Shown here piece by piece: positions 34,101-47,304 of a stretch of 64,000 bases of DNA. Under the pieces are notes generated by a model that worked only from the letters and a program-made list of their open reading frames with translations, searched no databases and was not told the origin of the DNA. The translations under genes and the position numbers were made by a program. Position 1 is the first letter of the stretch; every line of letters starts with the position of its first letter. The stretch is taken from assembly GCA_030737835.1 (NCBI GenBank), contig CM060847.1, forward strand, positions 20,796,433-20,860,432, given 5' to 3'. This DNA is from Acorus gramineus (lineage: Eukaryota; Streptophyta; Magnoliopsida; Acorales; Acoraceae).

Positions 34101-37100
34101 AGTGTTTTATAGTTTTGCGCTAAATCACCATACTATCCATTTTGCAGTATATTATCTCACAAATATTGTATGTTGAAGGCAACTGCTGGAGGTGGAGGGC
34201 GTGGAATGCGTCTAGCTAAAGAACCAGAAGAATTTGTCAAGTTGTTACAGGCATGCGATGAATTAATTTCACTTATTTATCCCAGTTATTCGTTCAGAAA
34301 TTGTGTGCCTTGGCATTATTGTGCATGATTATCTTTGAAGTGCAGAGGTAGTACTCCATAATGAACATGTTGTATATTCACTCATTGTGTGCTCATGTGA
34401 GACTCACCCTCTCACTCTCTAGACTTCTCTTTTTTAAGTGTTGGTCAGAAGGTTTGAGCTATGAAAGTGTGATAATTAGAAATTACAAATTAATGCGTGG
34501 AAATTTTTGTCCTGAGTGCTTCTGAAGGAACCTTGTTCTAGAAAAAGTCAAAAAGATCCTATAAATATAATCAACTTCAAGCCTCCCACTGCCTAACCAT
34601 GTTTCCAAAGTTAAACATGATAAGATTATAAAGCTCCAACTCCATGTTTATGTGCCTTAAAATCCCACTGCCTTAAAAGTATAAGAAATTTCAAGAAAAT
34701 TATGTCTGACATTTCAAGTACCTTAACCTAATATTAAAATCAGCAAATACGGAGCCGAATATGGATTTTGTGTACCATTTTTTTTGTAAAAGTTTGGAAG
34801 CAGAAAATTGCATTTGGTAGGCTTTAGATATATTTGACAGAAATCATTTAACCAGTTTGTTTATGGTATCTTGGTTGTGATATCATAATGTTCAAGCTTT
34901 TAACAGAAAGTGGGTTAGAGAAATAAGTCAAACGTTTGCTACAAGTCTACAACCCACTTTTTTATAAGAGGGAAAGAAAGCAGGACCATTCATGTAGTGG
35001 AATACAACTTTCTAAAATCGGTCTGATTGATGCTAATGCCAGACCATGAAGTCTTCTTGAGAATAGTTCTCTGTTGGTGAATCTTTACTTTCCATAGTTT
35101 GGCTGAATATTCCATGCCAAACAGTTCTGAATTATGGTAATTCAAGTTAATCTGATTGTGCTCTGAATGAGAGTTCTTTCTATTTCAGCAAGCAAAAAGT
35201 GAAGCAGCGGCTGCTTTTGCGAATGATGGTGTTTATCTAGAAAAGTACATACAGAATCCAAGACACATTGAATTTCAGGTAATTTTTTTATATTATTATC
35301 GTTCTTACCCATCAACAATGGAGTTTCAAACTTTTTGACGCATGCAATGTTGCTTTCCTGTTCTTAATTTAATATGTTGCCTTGGCATTTTCATACACCA
35401 AACAAATAGTTTCATATACCAGACATAAGTATTCAAACTAGTAGTGGTATTTCCTTTTTATAAATGAAATGTGCTGACTTCTTATTACATGATAAGCACA
35501 GTCCCAAACAGATTATTCATGAAAAGAATGTATTTAACCAGTGAATCCTTTATAATTTTGAAAAGGTGAAGAACTGTAAACTACACACCTCCTGTTTTCC
35601 TGGCCACAGGAATGGAACCATATCACATCGCTATGAGTTGTGTTAGACCACATGGCTCAAAAATTGAAGGAACAAGAATGAATCAGAGCCTGCATATATC
35701 TAGAGAAACAAACAGGGTTCGGTAATTAAGGACTCAATCCACAGAAATCAAATAAAAAGAAAGACAACAGGCAAATGCATCAGTAAGAACTCACCATGTG
35801 AGAAAGAGGTTCATCGCAGGTTAAAAAAAATCGTATGTGGTAACCATGTGAAGAGTGCAACTGATTTGCCAAATTGACAAAATCATTTTGTATGCGAGGA
35901 TCTGGGGCAGAACCTAGCAATACAACCTGCATTCGACATTAATTTTATATCATTTAAAATTTAGCGGATTAGAAGTTCTGCATGTTAAATTCCTTAACAT
36001 TGTTCATGTTTTATTCTTCAGTATAAAGACCAAAAAATAAAATTATAATATAAAAACATTTCCTTTACCTAAAGAACTTTAAAGATGAAAATAAAATATT
36101 TAAGACAATAACCTGCCCATCTCGTTCAAGATTTCGCCAGATAGCATGCTTGATTAGATGAATTCCTTTCTGAGCTCTCAAGCGAGTAATAATTCCTACT
36201 AAAGGACGCTTAGAAGTCCGCAAACCCAGTCTTTTCTGCAAGGCTTCCTTAGCTGTCCTTTTTCCTTCAACAACATTCTATGAAGTATAGGAAATCTGTA
36301 GAGGCAACGTATCTGTTGACAGCCTAGATATAGCAGTACAAAAGTCCCAAATTACCAATAAAAAAAGTTATCTGTTGACTGTCAGCTTATAAATAATTTC
36401 TTGAACATTAACAAAAAATATTATTAAAAAATTAGGAATCCAAAGGAAGATAAAATTTTTACTGCCAGGAAAATATAGTAATACTCTTGTCCAAAGGCAA
36501 ATATTAAGTGATTAAAATTATGGCATTGTCTGGGTTAAAATATTGCCATTGTCAGGACAAATGTACACTGATACACATGCATGCTACAACTGAACTCAAC
36601 TCAACTCACCCCATCATGTTTCCAAAAGGTCAGGTGAGCAATAGGCCTATCAGAGGCCAATCAGAAAATGGATATAGGCCTATCATCTTTCACATCTCTT
36701 CCTGCTTTCCCCTCCTCAAACAATCAATTCTAATTTGAAGACCTTTTCATATACATGCAGACTATGGTTGAAATGGTCCGTGTTAATCTATGTTCTATTT
36801 TATCCTCAATGCAGATTATTTTCTAAGGTACATCTGATACACCTCACTGCTCATCTTATCCTTCATAGTTGTTTGACACATCCACATTAGTGTTCTTCAT
36901 TACCCTATAAACATCATGTTTATATAATGCGTTTTGAAGAGGCCAATGTAGATTGAGTGCCTCTGATCATGCTCTGAGTACTTGACATGTTATATATCTG
37001 AAATCCCTTTGTTACCGTCAGTGAATTATAGAGATTAACAGCTAACCAGGATTCATAAAAATCTATAAAAAAATTCTTTAGTTTTTAATTAAATATTCAT

Positions 37101-39421
37101 TTTGCATATAATATTAGCTTTATAAAAAGTAATCTTGTCATATAGCTGTTATTTTATGAGCAGTATAAACTATTTGGAATTTGCCGCAGCTGTCAAATAA
37201 TTCGGTAATTTTCTCCTCGGTGGCAGGTACTGGCAGACAAGTATGGAAATGTCGTCCATTTTGGCGAGCGTGATTGCAGCATTCAGGTACTGCAAAATAT
37301 GTGTTCCTCTGGTGCTGCTAATTTAGTCCCTGATTTGACACAGACTTTCCATAATAATGATTGATAAATATTTCTAACTCTATCTTTCATGATTTTGATG
37401 AAAAACTCTGAATGTTTAGATTGACAGAGCTTTCTGGTTCTGATTTACTGAGAAGTCTTGTTGGATGTGTGTGATTTTTTTTTGTAGTTGGGGGGGTGGG
37501 GGTGGGGTTGTTGTTTAATGAGGCTGAAACTGAATTCAAAGTGCAGAAATTGAATTGAATATTCAAAGGAAAACATATTATTGGTGTCCAGTCTTGCCAA
37601 TGAGTGAGTGAGCATGATTTGATTCTTTTTTTTTGACCTACAATGATTGTGCAATCAACTACAAATGTCAGGATGTGTGATTCCAATTCTGAACAGTGTA
37701 GTCACGCAATCACTGAGCTCTTGTTTTCTCCCCTCCAGGAACTGAAAGAATTGGATTAACATCTTTTTTTAATGTAATAGATTTTATTGTGTTGATAATA
37801 ACACATAAACACATGCCAATTGATTGCATATCCCATTATGGTTTAGAAAAAAAAAAATGCATTGATATTTTATCCCTTGAATTATTTGATAGCGAAGGAA
37901 TCAGAAACTACTCGAGGAAGCTCCATCTCCTGCATTGACAGAGGAGTTGCGTAAAGCCATGGGTGATGCAGCTGTTGCAGCAGCTTCTTCTATAGGATAT
38001 GTTGGTGTTGGGACAGTAGAATTTCTTTTGGATGAGAGGGGTTCCTTTTATTTCATGGAAATGAATACTAGGATTCAGGTAGAAGGACGTGCGAAGATTT
38101 TGATTCTTGCTATAGACCTGAATTTCTCAATTCTTAATACATTATATTAAAATGTTGCATGCCGGTCACAGGTGGAGCACCCTGTGACTGAAATGATTTC
38201 TTCGACCGATTTGATAGAGGAACAAATTCGGGTGGCTCTTGGTGAGAGACTCCAGTACAATCAGGTACCAAGGTTATTCAATATCATATTAATTGGTTCC
38301 TGAAAAGCTTGGATGATTCAATATCTTTCTTACATGTGACTGCAGGATGATATTGTACTTAGAGGGCATTCAATCGAATGCCGAATTAATGCAGAGGATG
38401 CTTTTAAAGGATTCCGCCCTGGGCCCGGTATGTTTTTACTATTCCCCTTTCTGAAAACATCCTATATGGGAATGACATTATTTTTCATGTTAAGTATGAT
38501 GACTCAAATAAAGTGAAACTGCATTATATCGTTCTGGGGTCACTTGGAAATTTACTGTTGATTCTTAAGTTCTTAATTCCAATTTAGAAGGTTATATTCT
38601 GGATTAATGCTTAAAACTGAGCAATGTGATCAATAGGGAGGATTACAGCATACTTACCATCTGGAGGTCCTTTTGTGAGAATGGACAGTCACGTTTATCC
38701 AGACTATGTAGTTCCTCCGAACTATGACTCTCTAATAGGAAAGGTATTTTTTTCAAATACAAATCTATTGTATTACATTATGTAGTGCATATGAGTTCAT
38801 TTGATTCTTTGCCATAACAATTTCCCGGTCTAAGACATAATCCTTGTGTCAATGCATCTGTCATCTAGCTTATCGTTTGGGCTCCAACTAGAGATAAGGC
38901 AATCAATCGCATGAAAAGGGCTCTCAATGAACTTGTAGTAACAGGTTAGTGAGGAATTCCTTCTCATTTCTTGATGACAACCCTAATTTAAAATATACCG
39001 TTTGGTGGTATCTTCTATTATATGCGCTCCATGTGATTCCTTCATTTGCATGTTGCTTACTTTGTCAGGTATTCCTACCACCATTGATTACCACAAACTT
39101 ATCTTGGACATTGAGGTATGCAATGCCTCTCTTAACACTGAACATGAATGTCAGATCCACCTCTTGAAACTGTCAGTAATCAATTATTATCTGACACATC
39201 GGTTCCTATCATTGCAGGACTTCAGAAATGGAAAAATCGACACCGCATTTATTCCAAAACATGAGAATGAGTTAGCCGCGGTAAGATGCATACAATCCTA
39301 ATCATCGCATTCTTCCTTTCTCACATTCCTTCAGATTCTCATTATTCCCCACTCCACATTCCAGCCCCAGAAACTGGTGCTGTCAACAACACCGAAAGAA
39401 CTCGCAAGTGCAAGTGCATAA
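31113..39421 (+). CDS. CAC2: Biotin carboxylase subunit of plastid heteromeric acetyl-CoA carboxylase
   Basis: Sixteen exons join in phase: 31113-31154, 32077-32402, 32812-32953, 33275-33373, 33454-33510, 34179-34250, 35189-35278, 37227-37286, 37893-38078, 38172-38264, 38346-38427, 38637-38743, 38869-38944, 39069-39115, 39218-39280 and 39365-39421. They predict 532 aa, the usual family length. The enzyme carboxylates biotin on BCCP using ATP and bicarbonate, the first half-reaction of fatty acid synthesis in plastids. Residues 1 to about 65 form a Ser/Arg-rich transit peptide. Then come the biotin carboxylase N domain ([16 protein letters not shown]), the ATP-grasp glycine loop [11 protein letters not shown] (223-233), [15 protein letters not shown] (351-365) and the C domain ([11 protein letters not shown]). 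All introns are GT-AG except that after exon 6, which is GC-AG. No internal stop. Intron 7 holds an antisense starch synthase fragment. Confidence 0.96.
35588..36277 (-). pseudogene. Starch synthase III gene fragment, antisense in CAC2 intron 7
   Basis: Three exon-like segments on the minus strand keep introns between them: 36277-36113 (ends in GT donor), 35926-35795 (CAG acceptor, GTGAGT donor) and 35699 to about 35588. They read [20 protein letters not shown] and [18 protein letters not shown]; then [20 protein letters not shown] and [11 protein letters not shown]; then IYAGSD, and after a frameshift [13 protein letters not shown], a stop, and [12 protein letters not shown]. This is the C-terminal GT5 glucosyltransferase region of soluble starch synthase III, which elongates glucan from ADP-glucose in plastids. 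A stop and at least one frameshift in the third segment make it a pseudogene. Retained introns show a DNA-level copy, not a retrocopy. The III rather than IV assignment rests on motif recall. Confidence 0.85.
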
Positions 39422-41127
39422 GGTGAACCTCTCACCACAATGGCCCCATTGTCTCCCTCGATCATAAACCAAAGGAAAAGAAGAAAAATTTGATGTGAGA
39501 TTAGTTTCATGTTAAGAGGATATAATGTATTCCCTCAATTTTTAATTTATGCCCATTATTGTAGCTAATAAATTAGCATCGAGAAGCCATGTGATGTGGT
39601 TCCATTAAAGGGATCACAAATATTGTTTGCGGAATGAATTGAAGACTTTTCTTCCATTAGATTTTGGAATTGTAATATTTTTTCTTAAAAATATTCATGT
39701 TATTATTGCATTGGAAAATGTTAGGGACAATCATTCACGTATTTCTTTTTGAAGTGTATAAGTTGTCTATTGGAGCACATACATTCCCAAAAATAAAAAT
39801 AAAAATTAAGTATGTACTATATTAAAAAAAAAGACATATTGTCTTCTCTCTTACTTTTGGTACTGTTTCCTATTTTATTTGTAGTTTCTGAAAAATGTCA
39901 CATTGCCTTGTCACATGTATGGTAGAAAACATTTCTACATTTATCATGGAAGCACATCATATTTATATTGCTATGGTTGCATAACAATTTATGGACATCA
40001 TCTCAAAAAATAAGAGGAAAAAAAACATTTGAGATGAGGCTTTTGAGATGAAGCTGAATCATTAGATTAGCTAAAGATAATATTATTACATGCTACAAAT
40101 TAACTAATATATATTATGGTCGTATATCAGGCAACAAAAATTGGAAGATCATTCAAATCCATAAACTTAGATTTCCTCTTGGATTTACAAAATCCACACA
40201 CCCCAGCAACCCCCCCTCTCTCTCTATTTTTTCCCTACCATGAGGTTGATAACATTTATTTCATTAGGTACCCATTGTTTCTGTTTATATATTATTAATT
40301 TATTTTAATTATTTGGTGGTTGGCTTTTCATTAAGTAGTTGAAATACCAACAGAGAAGTGGAGGGGAGAAGAGCATGGGGAAGAGGAGGAGCAATCAAAA
40401 GTAGTCTTGATGGCCTCATGTCCACACATTTCTCTGTATTCATCACTTTGGATATGATGGGCTCTGCATTCCACACACTCACTCACTCTCTCTCTCTCTC
40501 TCTCTCTCGCATAGAGGGCAAGGCATTGACGTTCAGAAAAAAGACAAGCGTATTGATGTTCGAAATAGGAATCTGATGTTGAAGAAAAAAGACAAGTGTA
40601 TTCATATTTAGAATGGGAATCCGATGCTGAAGAAAAAAGATAAATGAATTGATATTCGGGATGACTTATTGAAGTATTAGTATTTTTCTGTATCTTATTA
40701 GTTTTTTTATTTCTTTTTTTAATGTATTCTATTTTCTTATTGTTTTTCCTAGTGTGGGTTAAATAGATCCCTAAGTTAGTTTAAATTTTTTTTGTTAAAT
40801 TTTATAATATTATATTATATTAATTATTTATGTGATAATTTTTTTTTAAAAAATAAATAATATTTATTTAATCAATTTTATATCTATTATTATATTGTTG
40901 TCATATTAGTTAAGTTAATATTTTAATTTAAAATGAAAATGGAGGGGTGGGTTTTGGAGTGGCCCCTTTTCATTTCTCCAAAATGGAGCCAATAGTGACC
41001 ACAAATTGCAGCCACGGTTGGAAATGCACTAAACAAAAAACATACTCCCACCCTATATTCAATCCAAGCCCCCATTGGGAACCAAATTTCAAACTGATTC
41101 TGCTTATGCAAATTAAATTAGTCTTTT
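39422..41127. other. CAC2 3' flank and intergenic sequence
   Basis: The first 150 or so bases probably include the CAC2 3' untranslated region (an AATAAA-type hexamer is at about 39567). The rest is AT-rich with a CT microsatellite at about 40482-40508. No gene seen. Confidence 0.5.
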
Positions 41128-42343
41128 GATAATCATTTCCAAATGATTTTTAGATTATTTTTTCTTAGGAGTTAAGAGTTAACAAAGCTGTTGTTTATAA
41201 AAAAGCTAGATGATATTAACTTGAATGAAAAAGTTGGTTGAAAGCAACTTTTATCAAAAAGCTATTTTTAAATATTGGTTCAAGATGGGGCCTAAGATTT
41301 GAATCCAAGACCCTTATCCCCTGTTTGTGGTGGAGCATACACCATGGATAGGGGAGAATACAGTAGAATAGCCCCCAAACAGCTGTTTGTTTGACAAGAA
41401 TAAACCTTGATAGCTATGTCTAGATAAGCTAGGATAAGGCCTGATAACTATTCTAAGAAAATAGTGGAATTGTTTATCAGGGCTTATCTATGTCAATGGA
41501 TAAAAATACTCTTATCTGTCATTTTTAAAATTTTATCTAACTTAACACTCTTTGCACACATTCCAAAAACTGTCACATCTATCATATCACACATACATCT
41601 CTCATACTTATTCCCAAACACAAATAATTTATGCAGGGGTATAATTGTTATTTAAAAAGTCATAAACTCTTATCCATCTCTTATCTACCACTTATCCTTA
41701 CTTTATCCAAGGTGAACCAAACAACAAAAATATCAATTTTACATTTCTCAATGAGAATAACAGAAAAGATAACCAAACAAAAATTTACCTATTCAGCATA
41801 GATTGTTATCTATCCTAATATAGCTATCAAGGACGAATAACTTTTTGTCATACCCCAAATGGGGGGTAAGTAAATATCTCTATCAGCCTGCTAAAAGTTG
41901 GTTTGGTAATTTCAATGTGGTTTTGATTGGTACAAGAGCAAGTATAGAATGTTTGGAGAGAAATCTTGATGTAGTTTATGATGAGTTGATCCATAACTAG
42001 TGTTTGATTTGATTCTTGCAAGTCTAGATTAAGGTATACGTTACGTTCAGCCATATTTGTAGCACACTCATGTTTTAAACTACATAATTAGTTGATAAAG
42101 TACATTATTAAAAATGAAGTACATACTCATATTAATTAAATGTATATATTTTTCACGTTTCATGATAGAGTATATGCTGAGTTAATAAAATATATGTTGT
42201 GTTGGACGATTTCATAGAGTGATGTGACACCTACAAGTGAGGTTGTAAAGTTGACCAGTATTAGCACTAGAGAGGGGATGGAAGGGAAAGAGAAGAAGAG
42301 GGGGAGAGAGAGACAGAGAGAGGATGGTGATGGCCGAACGGGG
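41128..42343. repeat. Segmental duplication copy S1 (matches 60019-60637)
   Basis: Near-identical blocks recur at 47500-47573 and 60019-60637, for example AACAAAGCTGTTGTTTATAA and GATGAGTTGATCCATAACTA. S1 carries an extra segment at 41314-41869 that is absent from S2. Confidence 0.85.
41314..41869. mobile_element. MITE-like insertion present in S1 only
   Basis: A 556-bp segment interrupts sequence that is continuous in S2 at about 60161. The ends are roughly inverted (TTATCCCCTGTTTG at the left; CAAATGGGGGGTAA at the right) with TTA/TAA at the outer edges, as in Tourist/Harbinger-like MITEs. The class is tentative. Confidence 0.55.
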
Positions 42344-42539
42344 CAGGGGCGGACCCAGGATTTAGAACGGGGGGGGGGTTTGGAGATTAAACAATATACT
42401 TGAAATAAAAATATAAATGTAAAGATGATAGTTTAAGATAAAAAATATCAAAATTCAAGTAATTCATTATAAGTCAATGCACCGATGAAGATCTCATAGA
42501 TTATTTGAATAATCGTCACAAAAATAAACAAAAAATTAT

Positions 42540-42760
42540 ATATCTTCTACTTTAATTGCACCCCTAGATTTTTCATTGCATAAAATTGATCTACAATCAT
42601 GTCATTATTAATCTTTTAAGCTATTTCCCTTTCAATATATAAAATCAAATAATTTGCAAGAAATTCATTCTCCATCTTATCATGAAGTCTTGTTTTAACA
42701 AGCTTCATAGCTGAAAATGATCATTCGATAGTTGCTGTTGAAATTGGAATAGTTAAAACA
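42540..42760 (-). pseudogene. hAT transposase C-terminal dimerisation remnant
   Basis: Minus-strand reading shows LTIPISTATIE, then FSAMKLVKTRLHDKMENEFL and LYIEREIA with stops between. This matches the hATC dimerisation region of TTF-finger hAT proteins. Several stops; non-functional. A second copy is at about 61060-60840. Confidence 0.7.
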
Positions 42761-42777
42761 AGACAAATCCATCTATC

Positions 42778-43340
42778 AATGAGATAAAATATCTTCGACG
42801 TCTATAGGACTAAAATTACGGTTGAAAAAAATAAATAAATATTACTAATACAAAAATTTGAAGAATTGAAGATGAACATAATATTTTCAAATCTCACAAT
42901 CCAATCAACAAAAATAAATTAAAGAGATAAAATGTCTTCGACTTCTATAAGACTAAAATTAGGGCTGAAAAAAATAAACAAATATTACTCATACAAAATT
43001 TTGAAGAATTGAAGATGAACATAATATTTTCAAATCTCATAATCCAATCAACAAAAATAAATTAAAGAGATAGAATGTCTTCGACGTCTATAGGACTAAA
43101 ATTAGGATTGAAAAAAATAAATAAATATTACTATACAAAAATTTAAAGAATTAAAGATGAACATAATATCTTCAAATCTAATAATCCAATCAACAAAAAT
43201 AAATTAAAGAGATAAAATATCTTCGACGTCTATATGACTAAAATTAGGGTTGAAAAAAATAAACAAATATTACTCATACAAAATTTTGAAGAATTGAAGA
43301 TGAACATAATATTTTCAAATCTTATAATCCAATCAACAAA
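42778..43340. repeat. Four-unit tandem array inside the hAT element
   Basis: Units of about 143 bp, each with GATA[A/G]AAT[A/G]TCTTCGAC[G/T]TCTATA, begin near 42780, 42921, 43068 and 43209. The S2 copy has one unit only. Confidence 0.85.
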
Positions 43341-43802
43341 AATAAATGAAATTCATTAACAAAAAATAAACACAGATCAAGTATATATATAAAAAAAAAT
43401 CAAAACCCTATATTCAAAATATGATTTATTTTAAAAAAAAATTAAACATACAACAAGAAAGACCGCAAGACAGTGAAGATACTTTCGATGGGGTCCGAGA
43501 TGACACGAGAGCTGCTAAAACGGCACACAAATTTTTTTTTTCTGGCTGTATGTGTAGGATTGGAGACGTCAGACGTGGGGTGGTTTTATTAGGTTTTTTT
43601 TTTCAATGGGTCCCACTTGACCACGTCTCTTTGTTGTTTGTTGGACTAATGGGCTCAGAATTGATTAATTTCATTATACTATATGAATCTGAAGTAATGC
43701 ACGGGATATTATAAAGATATGCATGGGCTGTTCGACTTTTTAAATTCTCTGAGGGGCCTGGGCTCTAGCTTGACCCCACCTAGATCCGCCCCTGGAAGGG
43801 GG

Positions 43803-44448
43803 GAGTGGCGGCTGGAGGATGCCGAAGAAGGGGTGGGTAGCGAGAAAGAGGAAGAGATAAAGAGAAGGAGAGAGAGAGAGAGAGGGGGAGAATCGCCCAC
43901 CTCCACCCCTCCACCCTATCTTCCTTGTCCCTTCCCCCCCCCCCTCTCTCTCTCTCTCTCTCCCTCTAAACCACCTCCTCTCCGGAGTCCTCTGGCCACC
44001 GCCTTCTCCCCCCCCCCCCACCCTCCTCCACCCCCCCTCTCTCCCTCTCCTTCTCTTTCCCTTACATCCCCTATTAGCTTTCCAAACCCTCCCTCCATTT
44101 TTTTTTGGTGGTGGGTTTGAAATAAAGGGTGATGTGTATATTCCCCTCCCATTGTTTTTATATACATATTTGTATCCAAATGCCCTTGGTCATTTAGTTT
44201 ATGACAAAAAAAAAAAAAAAAAAAAACTTGTGCTTATATATATAAAAGAAAATAACTCTTGCAAATCGAGTTTGGGATTGGCTGACTGGCACCCCTTATC
44301 CAATAAGGAGATCAATGAATCAAATCATTGGGACACCGATCTTTCAGAAAAAAAACACAACCACTCTTATAGAATTGAACAAAAAATTATTGTCTCAAAA
44401 ATTGATGTATAAACTATACTTTAAAGAAAGAAATTTTATTTTTTAAAC
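43803..44448. other. Low-complexity GA/CT and A-rich stretch
   Basis: GA repeats (about 43868-43888), poly-C plus CT repeats (about 43935-43964 and 44008-44045) and an A run (about 44205-44226). Long ORFs here arise from the simple repeats. No gene seen. Confidence 0.6.
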
Positions 44449-45640
44449 TTGTTTTCAGACATAGTGCTGTATCTGTGGTCCCAAATTGTCAAAAACAAAT
44501 ATGAGGGAGGTGGCCTAGGGGACAAACGATGGCCGAGCATAAGTGCGCGCACGTCTCCAATTTGTTGTGGCCTATCTGCGGATCATGAGGTTCTCTCAAG
44601 AGCAGTCGGATGGCAACTCGGTTTGGGGAATTCTGTGTATTTTTGGCACGATCGCTGCTCAGGGGAGAGAGAACCAAGCGAATTGGTTCGGGATGTCTAC
44701 CGTATTGCGGTGAATAAAGAACGGACATTGAGTGACTTCTTTAGCGCAGGGGGAGCTCAGGAAATCTAGTCCGTGGAGTTGATAAGAGCTCACCTATCAA
44801 CTGCGAAAATCGGACAATATGCAGTCCTGTTGAACAGACTAGGGACATGTTCTCTAAGGCCCGGGGACGAGGAGGATAAACTGTTCTGGAGACTGCATAC
44901 GCAGCAGGTGGTTTCACTGTCAAACAGGGTTACCAGTGGTGGCGCAGAACCATCTCCCAGCTCCCCTTCCCGTCTTCTTGTTTTATGCAGATTTGGAAGC
45001 CAAAAATCCCTCTGAAAATTAAGGTTTTCCTTTGGTTGCTCTACCGAGAAAGACTACGTACTCACAAAAGTGTATCAACCAAAATTGGCAATAGACGACT
45101 CTACGACGTGCGTGTTATGCATGGCTAAAGTGGAGAGGATCCAACACCTATACTGCAATTGGCGGATCATGCGAAGGTTTTGGTGGGTGCGCGTAGGGGA
45201 CCGGATAGGGATGACAAGCTCATTTCATACTATTGAGGACCTTTGGACTGCAGGGAGGAGTTTAGCAAGGCTTGATGATAAGCGTCGAGCAGCAAGGATT
45301 GCTCATTCTATCATGCTTGCGGGAGCGTGGTTTATTTGGAAGACGCGAAACGAGGTTGTGTTCAAAGGCACTAGAACCTACCTGGAAAACATGTGAAAAC
45401 TCTTCTTGTCTTGTATTCAAGATTGGGGTTGCAATATCGCGGGGAGAGACAAATGACTTTGAGGGGAGGTTTATTCATTGAGGATTATAGGGTGGAAGGG
45501 GCTGGCGGTGTTCGATGTTTGTGCTTTCTTATTTGTTTTTGTTTTTCTCTTTTCTTTCTCATCTAGTTCAAAGTGTACTTCGAATTCAGTTAATAAAATC
45601 GTGGTAGCACATCCACCTTTTTTCCAAAAAGAAATATGAG
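44449..45640 (+). pseudogene. 5'-truncated LINE fragment (ORF2 C-terminus, zf-RVT)
   Basis: Two or more frames together resemble the ORF2 C-terminus of the larger LINE: WQLGLGNSVYFWHDRC, then IWKPKIPLKIKVFLWLLY (about 44990-45050), then the zf-RVT finger CVLCMAKVERIQHL and AWFIWKTRNEVVFKG. The frames are broken by a stop at 44767-44769 and by shifts. An AATAAAATCG stretch and A-rich end are at about 45593-45640. It diverges from the 18-30 kb LINE, so it is an independent, dead insertion. Confidence 0.8.
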
Positions 45641-45973
45641 TCCCAAGTAATGCTCATTCAACATTGTAGTTCATTATAGTTGAACCCTGGCTTCAATTAA
45701 GGCTTGCATATTTGAGAATGATAATATTAGGATATTACATTGCAGTCGATTTTTTTTAAATAATATATATGAAATATATACATTACATAAATGAAAAGTA
45801 TATATTTCAATTGGATTATAAAAAAATGTTATATGCTTTATTTAGTGAAACATATATCTTTTTATGGAAAAAATTAATATGTTTTATCAAATGAAACATA
45901 TATATTTTTTTTAAAAATAGAACTGAATGTCTGCATGTAACTATGTAGGTATAGATAAAGATTGCACATTATG

Positions 45974-46235
45974 GGCTAGTTTGACAAAAGATTAAAGTTT
46001 TTAAGGATACGTTATAATAATTTTAGGAGATAAAAAGTTCATCAATTTTGTTCATATTCATATTTGTCAACCCACTCTTTAGGTGGAACAAAATATCCTC
46101 ATTTTCATTTCAAAATTATTGTCTGCAGTTTATCCCGATTATTTTTTATATCAAACAAGGATAAATTGTCATCTCACTCATTTATCTTTATAATTACTCC
46201 TTATCCCACCACTTATCTTATTGCCAAGCTAGCCC
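45974..46235. mobile_element. MITE with TAGCCC-type ends
   Basis: The terminal inverted repeat is GGGCTAGTTTGACAA at the left and TTGCCAAGCTAGCCC at the right. The right two-thirds matches, inverted, the tandem units at 17811-18120. The target duplication is not clear. Length about 262 bp. Confidence 0.7.
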
Positions 46236-47304
46236 ATAGATTTAGCGAATTATTTGTTAGTGAAATAGGACTGCATGTAGGTTGTGGATAAAGACTACAT
46301 GTAACGCCATACATGCACAACATAATGAAAATTTTAGGGTATACACTTTTTTTTAGTCATTCTTGGTGTCTTAACTTAGTATATACTTTATGTTAACCTA
46401 GTATATACTATGTTAAAAAAATGTAAAGACATGCGGCATTATATTCATTCAAGTCTATATTTCATATTTTTGTGTAGTTATGTATTGCTGGGGACAAATA
46501 TGTTCTTCAAAGGAAAATGCATGTTGCACACAGTCCAAATCTGTTTTAAACAAAAATCTTTTTATTTGTTTTTACTGGAATAAAAAACTTTCAAACGTTC
46601 CATCAAAGGTTCATTAATCATTGAAAGTTAAGTTCAACTTTTTAGTTATAAATATCATTTTAAAATTATTTTTTAAATCAATTTTTGTAAAATAAAAATT
46701 AAATTGGAGAAATTAATTATGAGTCATCCAGGAAACTAAATAATTTTATAAGTCTCTAGAATATTTGAACTTATTTTAGGTCCACATGTTAGTTGATGTA
46801 TTATTTATGGGTTCTTCCATCCAATGATGGTCATCTTTTATCATTTTTTTCAATTTTGTTCATCTTCACATTTTTTTGTGTTCCATCTCGGGGCAGCTAT
46901 TACCACCCCTTGTATTTTCTAATCCACCCCATTTTCTTCCTCACCCCAACAGATTTTTAAGGTTTTCTAACCCAACCCTAATATATATATATGATGATTT
47001 GCTTCACAACCCCACCCCAAGCATTTTTTTGTACAACTCTCTCTCTCTCTCTCTCCATTTTCTCGCCCTCCCTCTTGTTCTTCACCATCTCCACTTTAGC
47101 TCCCCCTTCGGCTCCACCCACCATTGATGCTCCCCCTCTGGCTCAACCTGCCACCGATTCGCCTGCTCACAGGTGCTCCCCTCGAGCCGCTCTCCATTTT
47201 TGTGCAAAACACAATTACCCATCAAGGTAGTGTGTTCATTTCAATATTATCCATTTGTAATAAACATTATCCCCTTAGATTTCAAGGTAGGTTTCACATT
47301 AGAT
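46236..47304. other. Intergenic, no gene seen
   Basis: AT-rich, with a CT microsatellite at about 47038-47053. Short ORFs have no recognisable similarity. Confidence 0.4.

Larger units (their letters stand above)
42344..43794 (-). mobile_element. hAT element remnant
   Basis: The ends CAGGGGCGGACCCAGG and CCTAGATCCGCCCCTG are the typical hAT inverted repeat. The 8-bp flanks GAACGGGG (42336-42343) and GAAGGGGG (43795-43802) differ at one base. Minus-strand remnants of a TTF-type hAT transposase lie at about 42760-42540. Four tandem units of about 143 bp fill 42778-43340. Length 1451 bp. The same left end is at 60638 in the S2 copy. Confidence 0.8.

Noticed and set aside
42778..43340. Tandem array as a CRISPR-like array
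   Set aside because: The genome is a plant's, the units are about 143 bp with no unique spacers, and they lie inside a hAT element.
43719..44179. Overlapping ORFs rich in Pro/Ser/Arg/Gly
   Set aside because: They come from GA/CT and poly-C simple repeats and have no family features.
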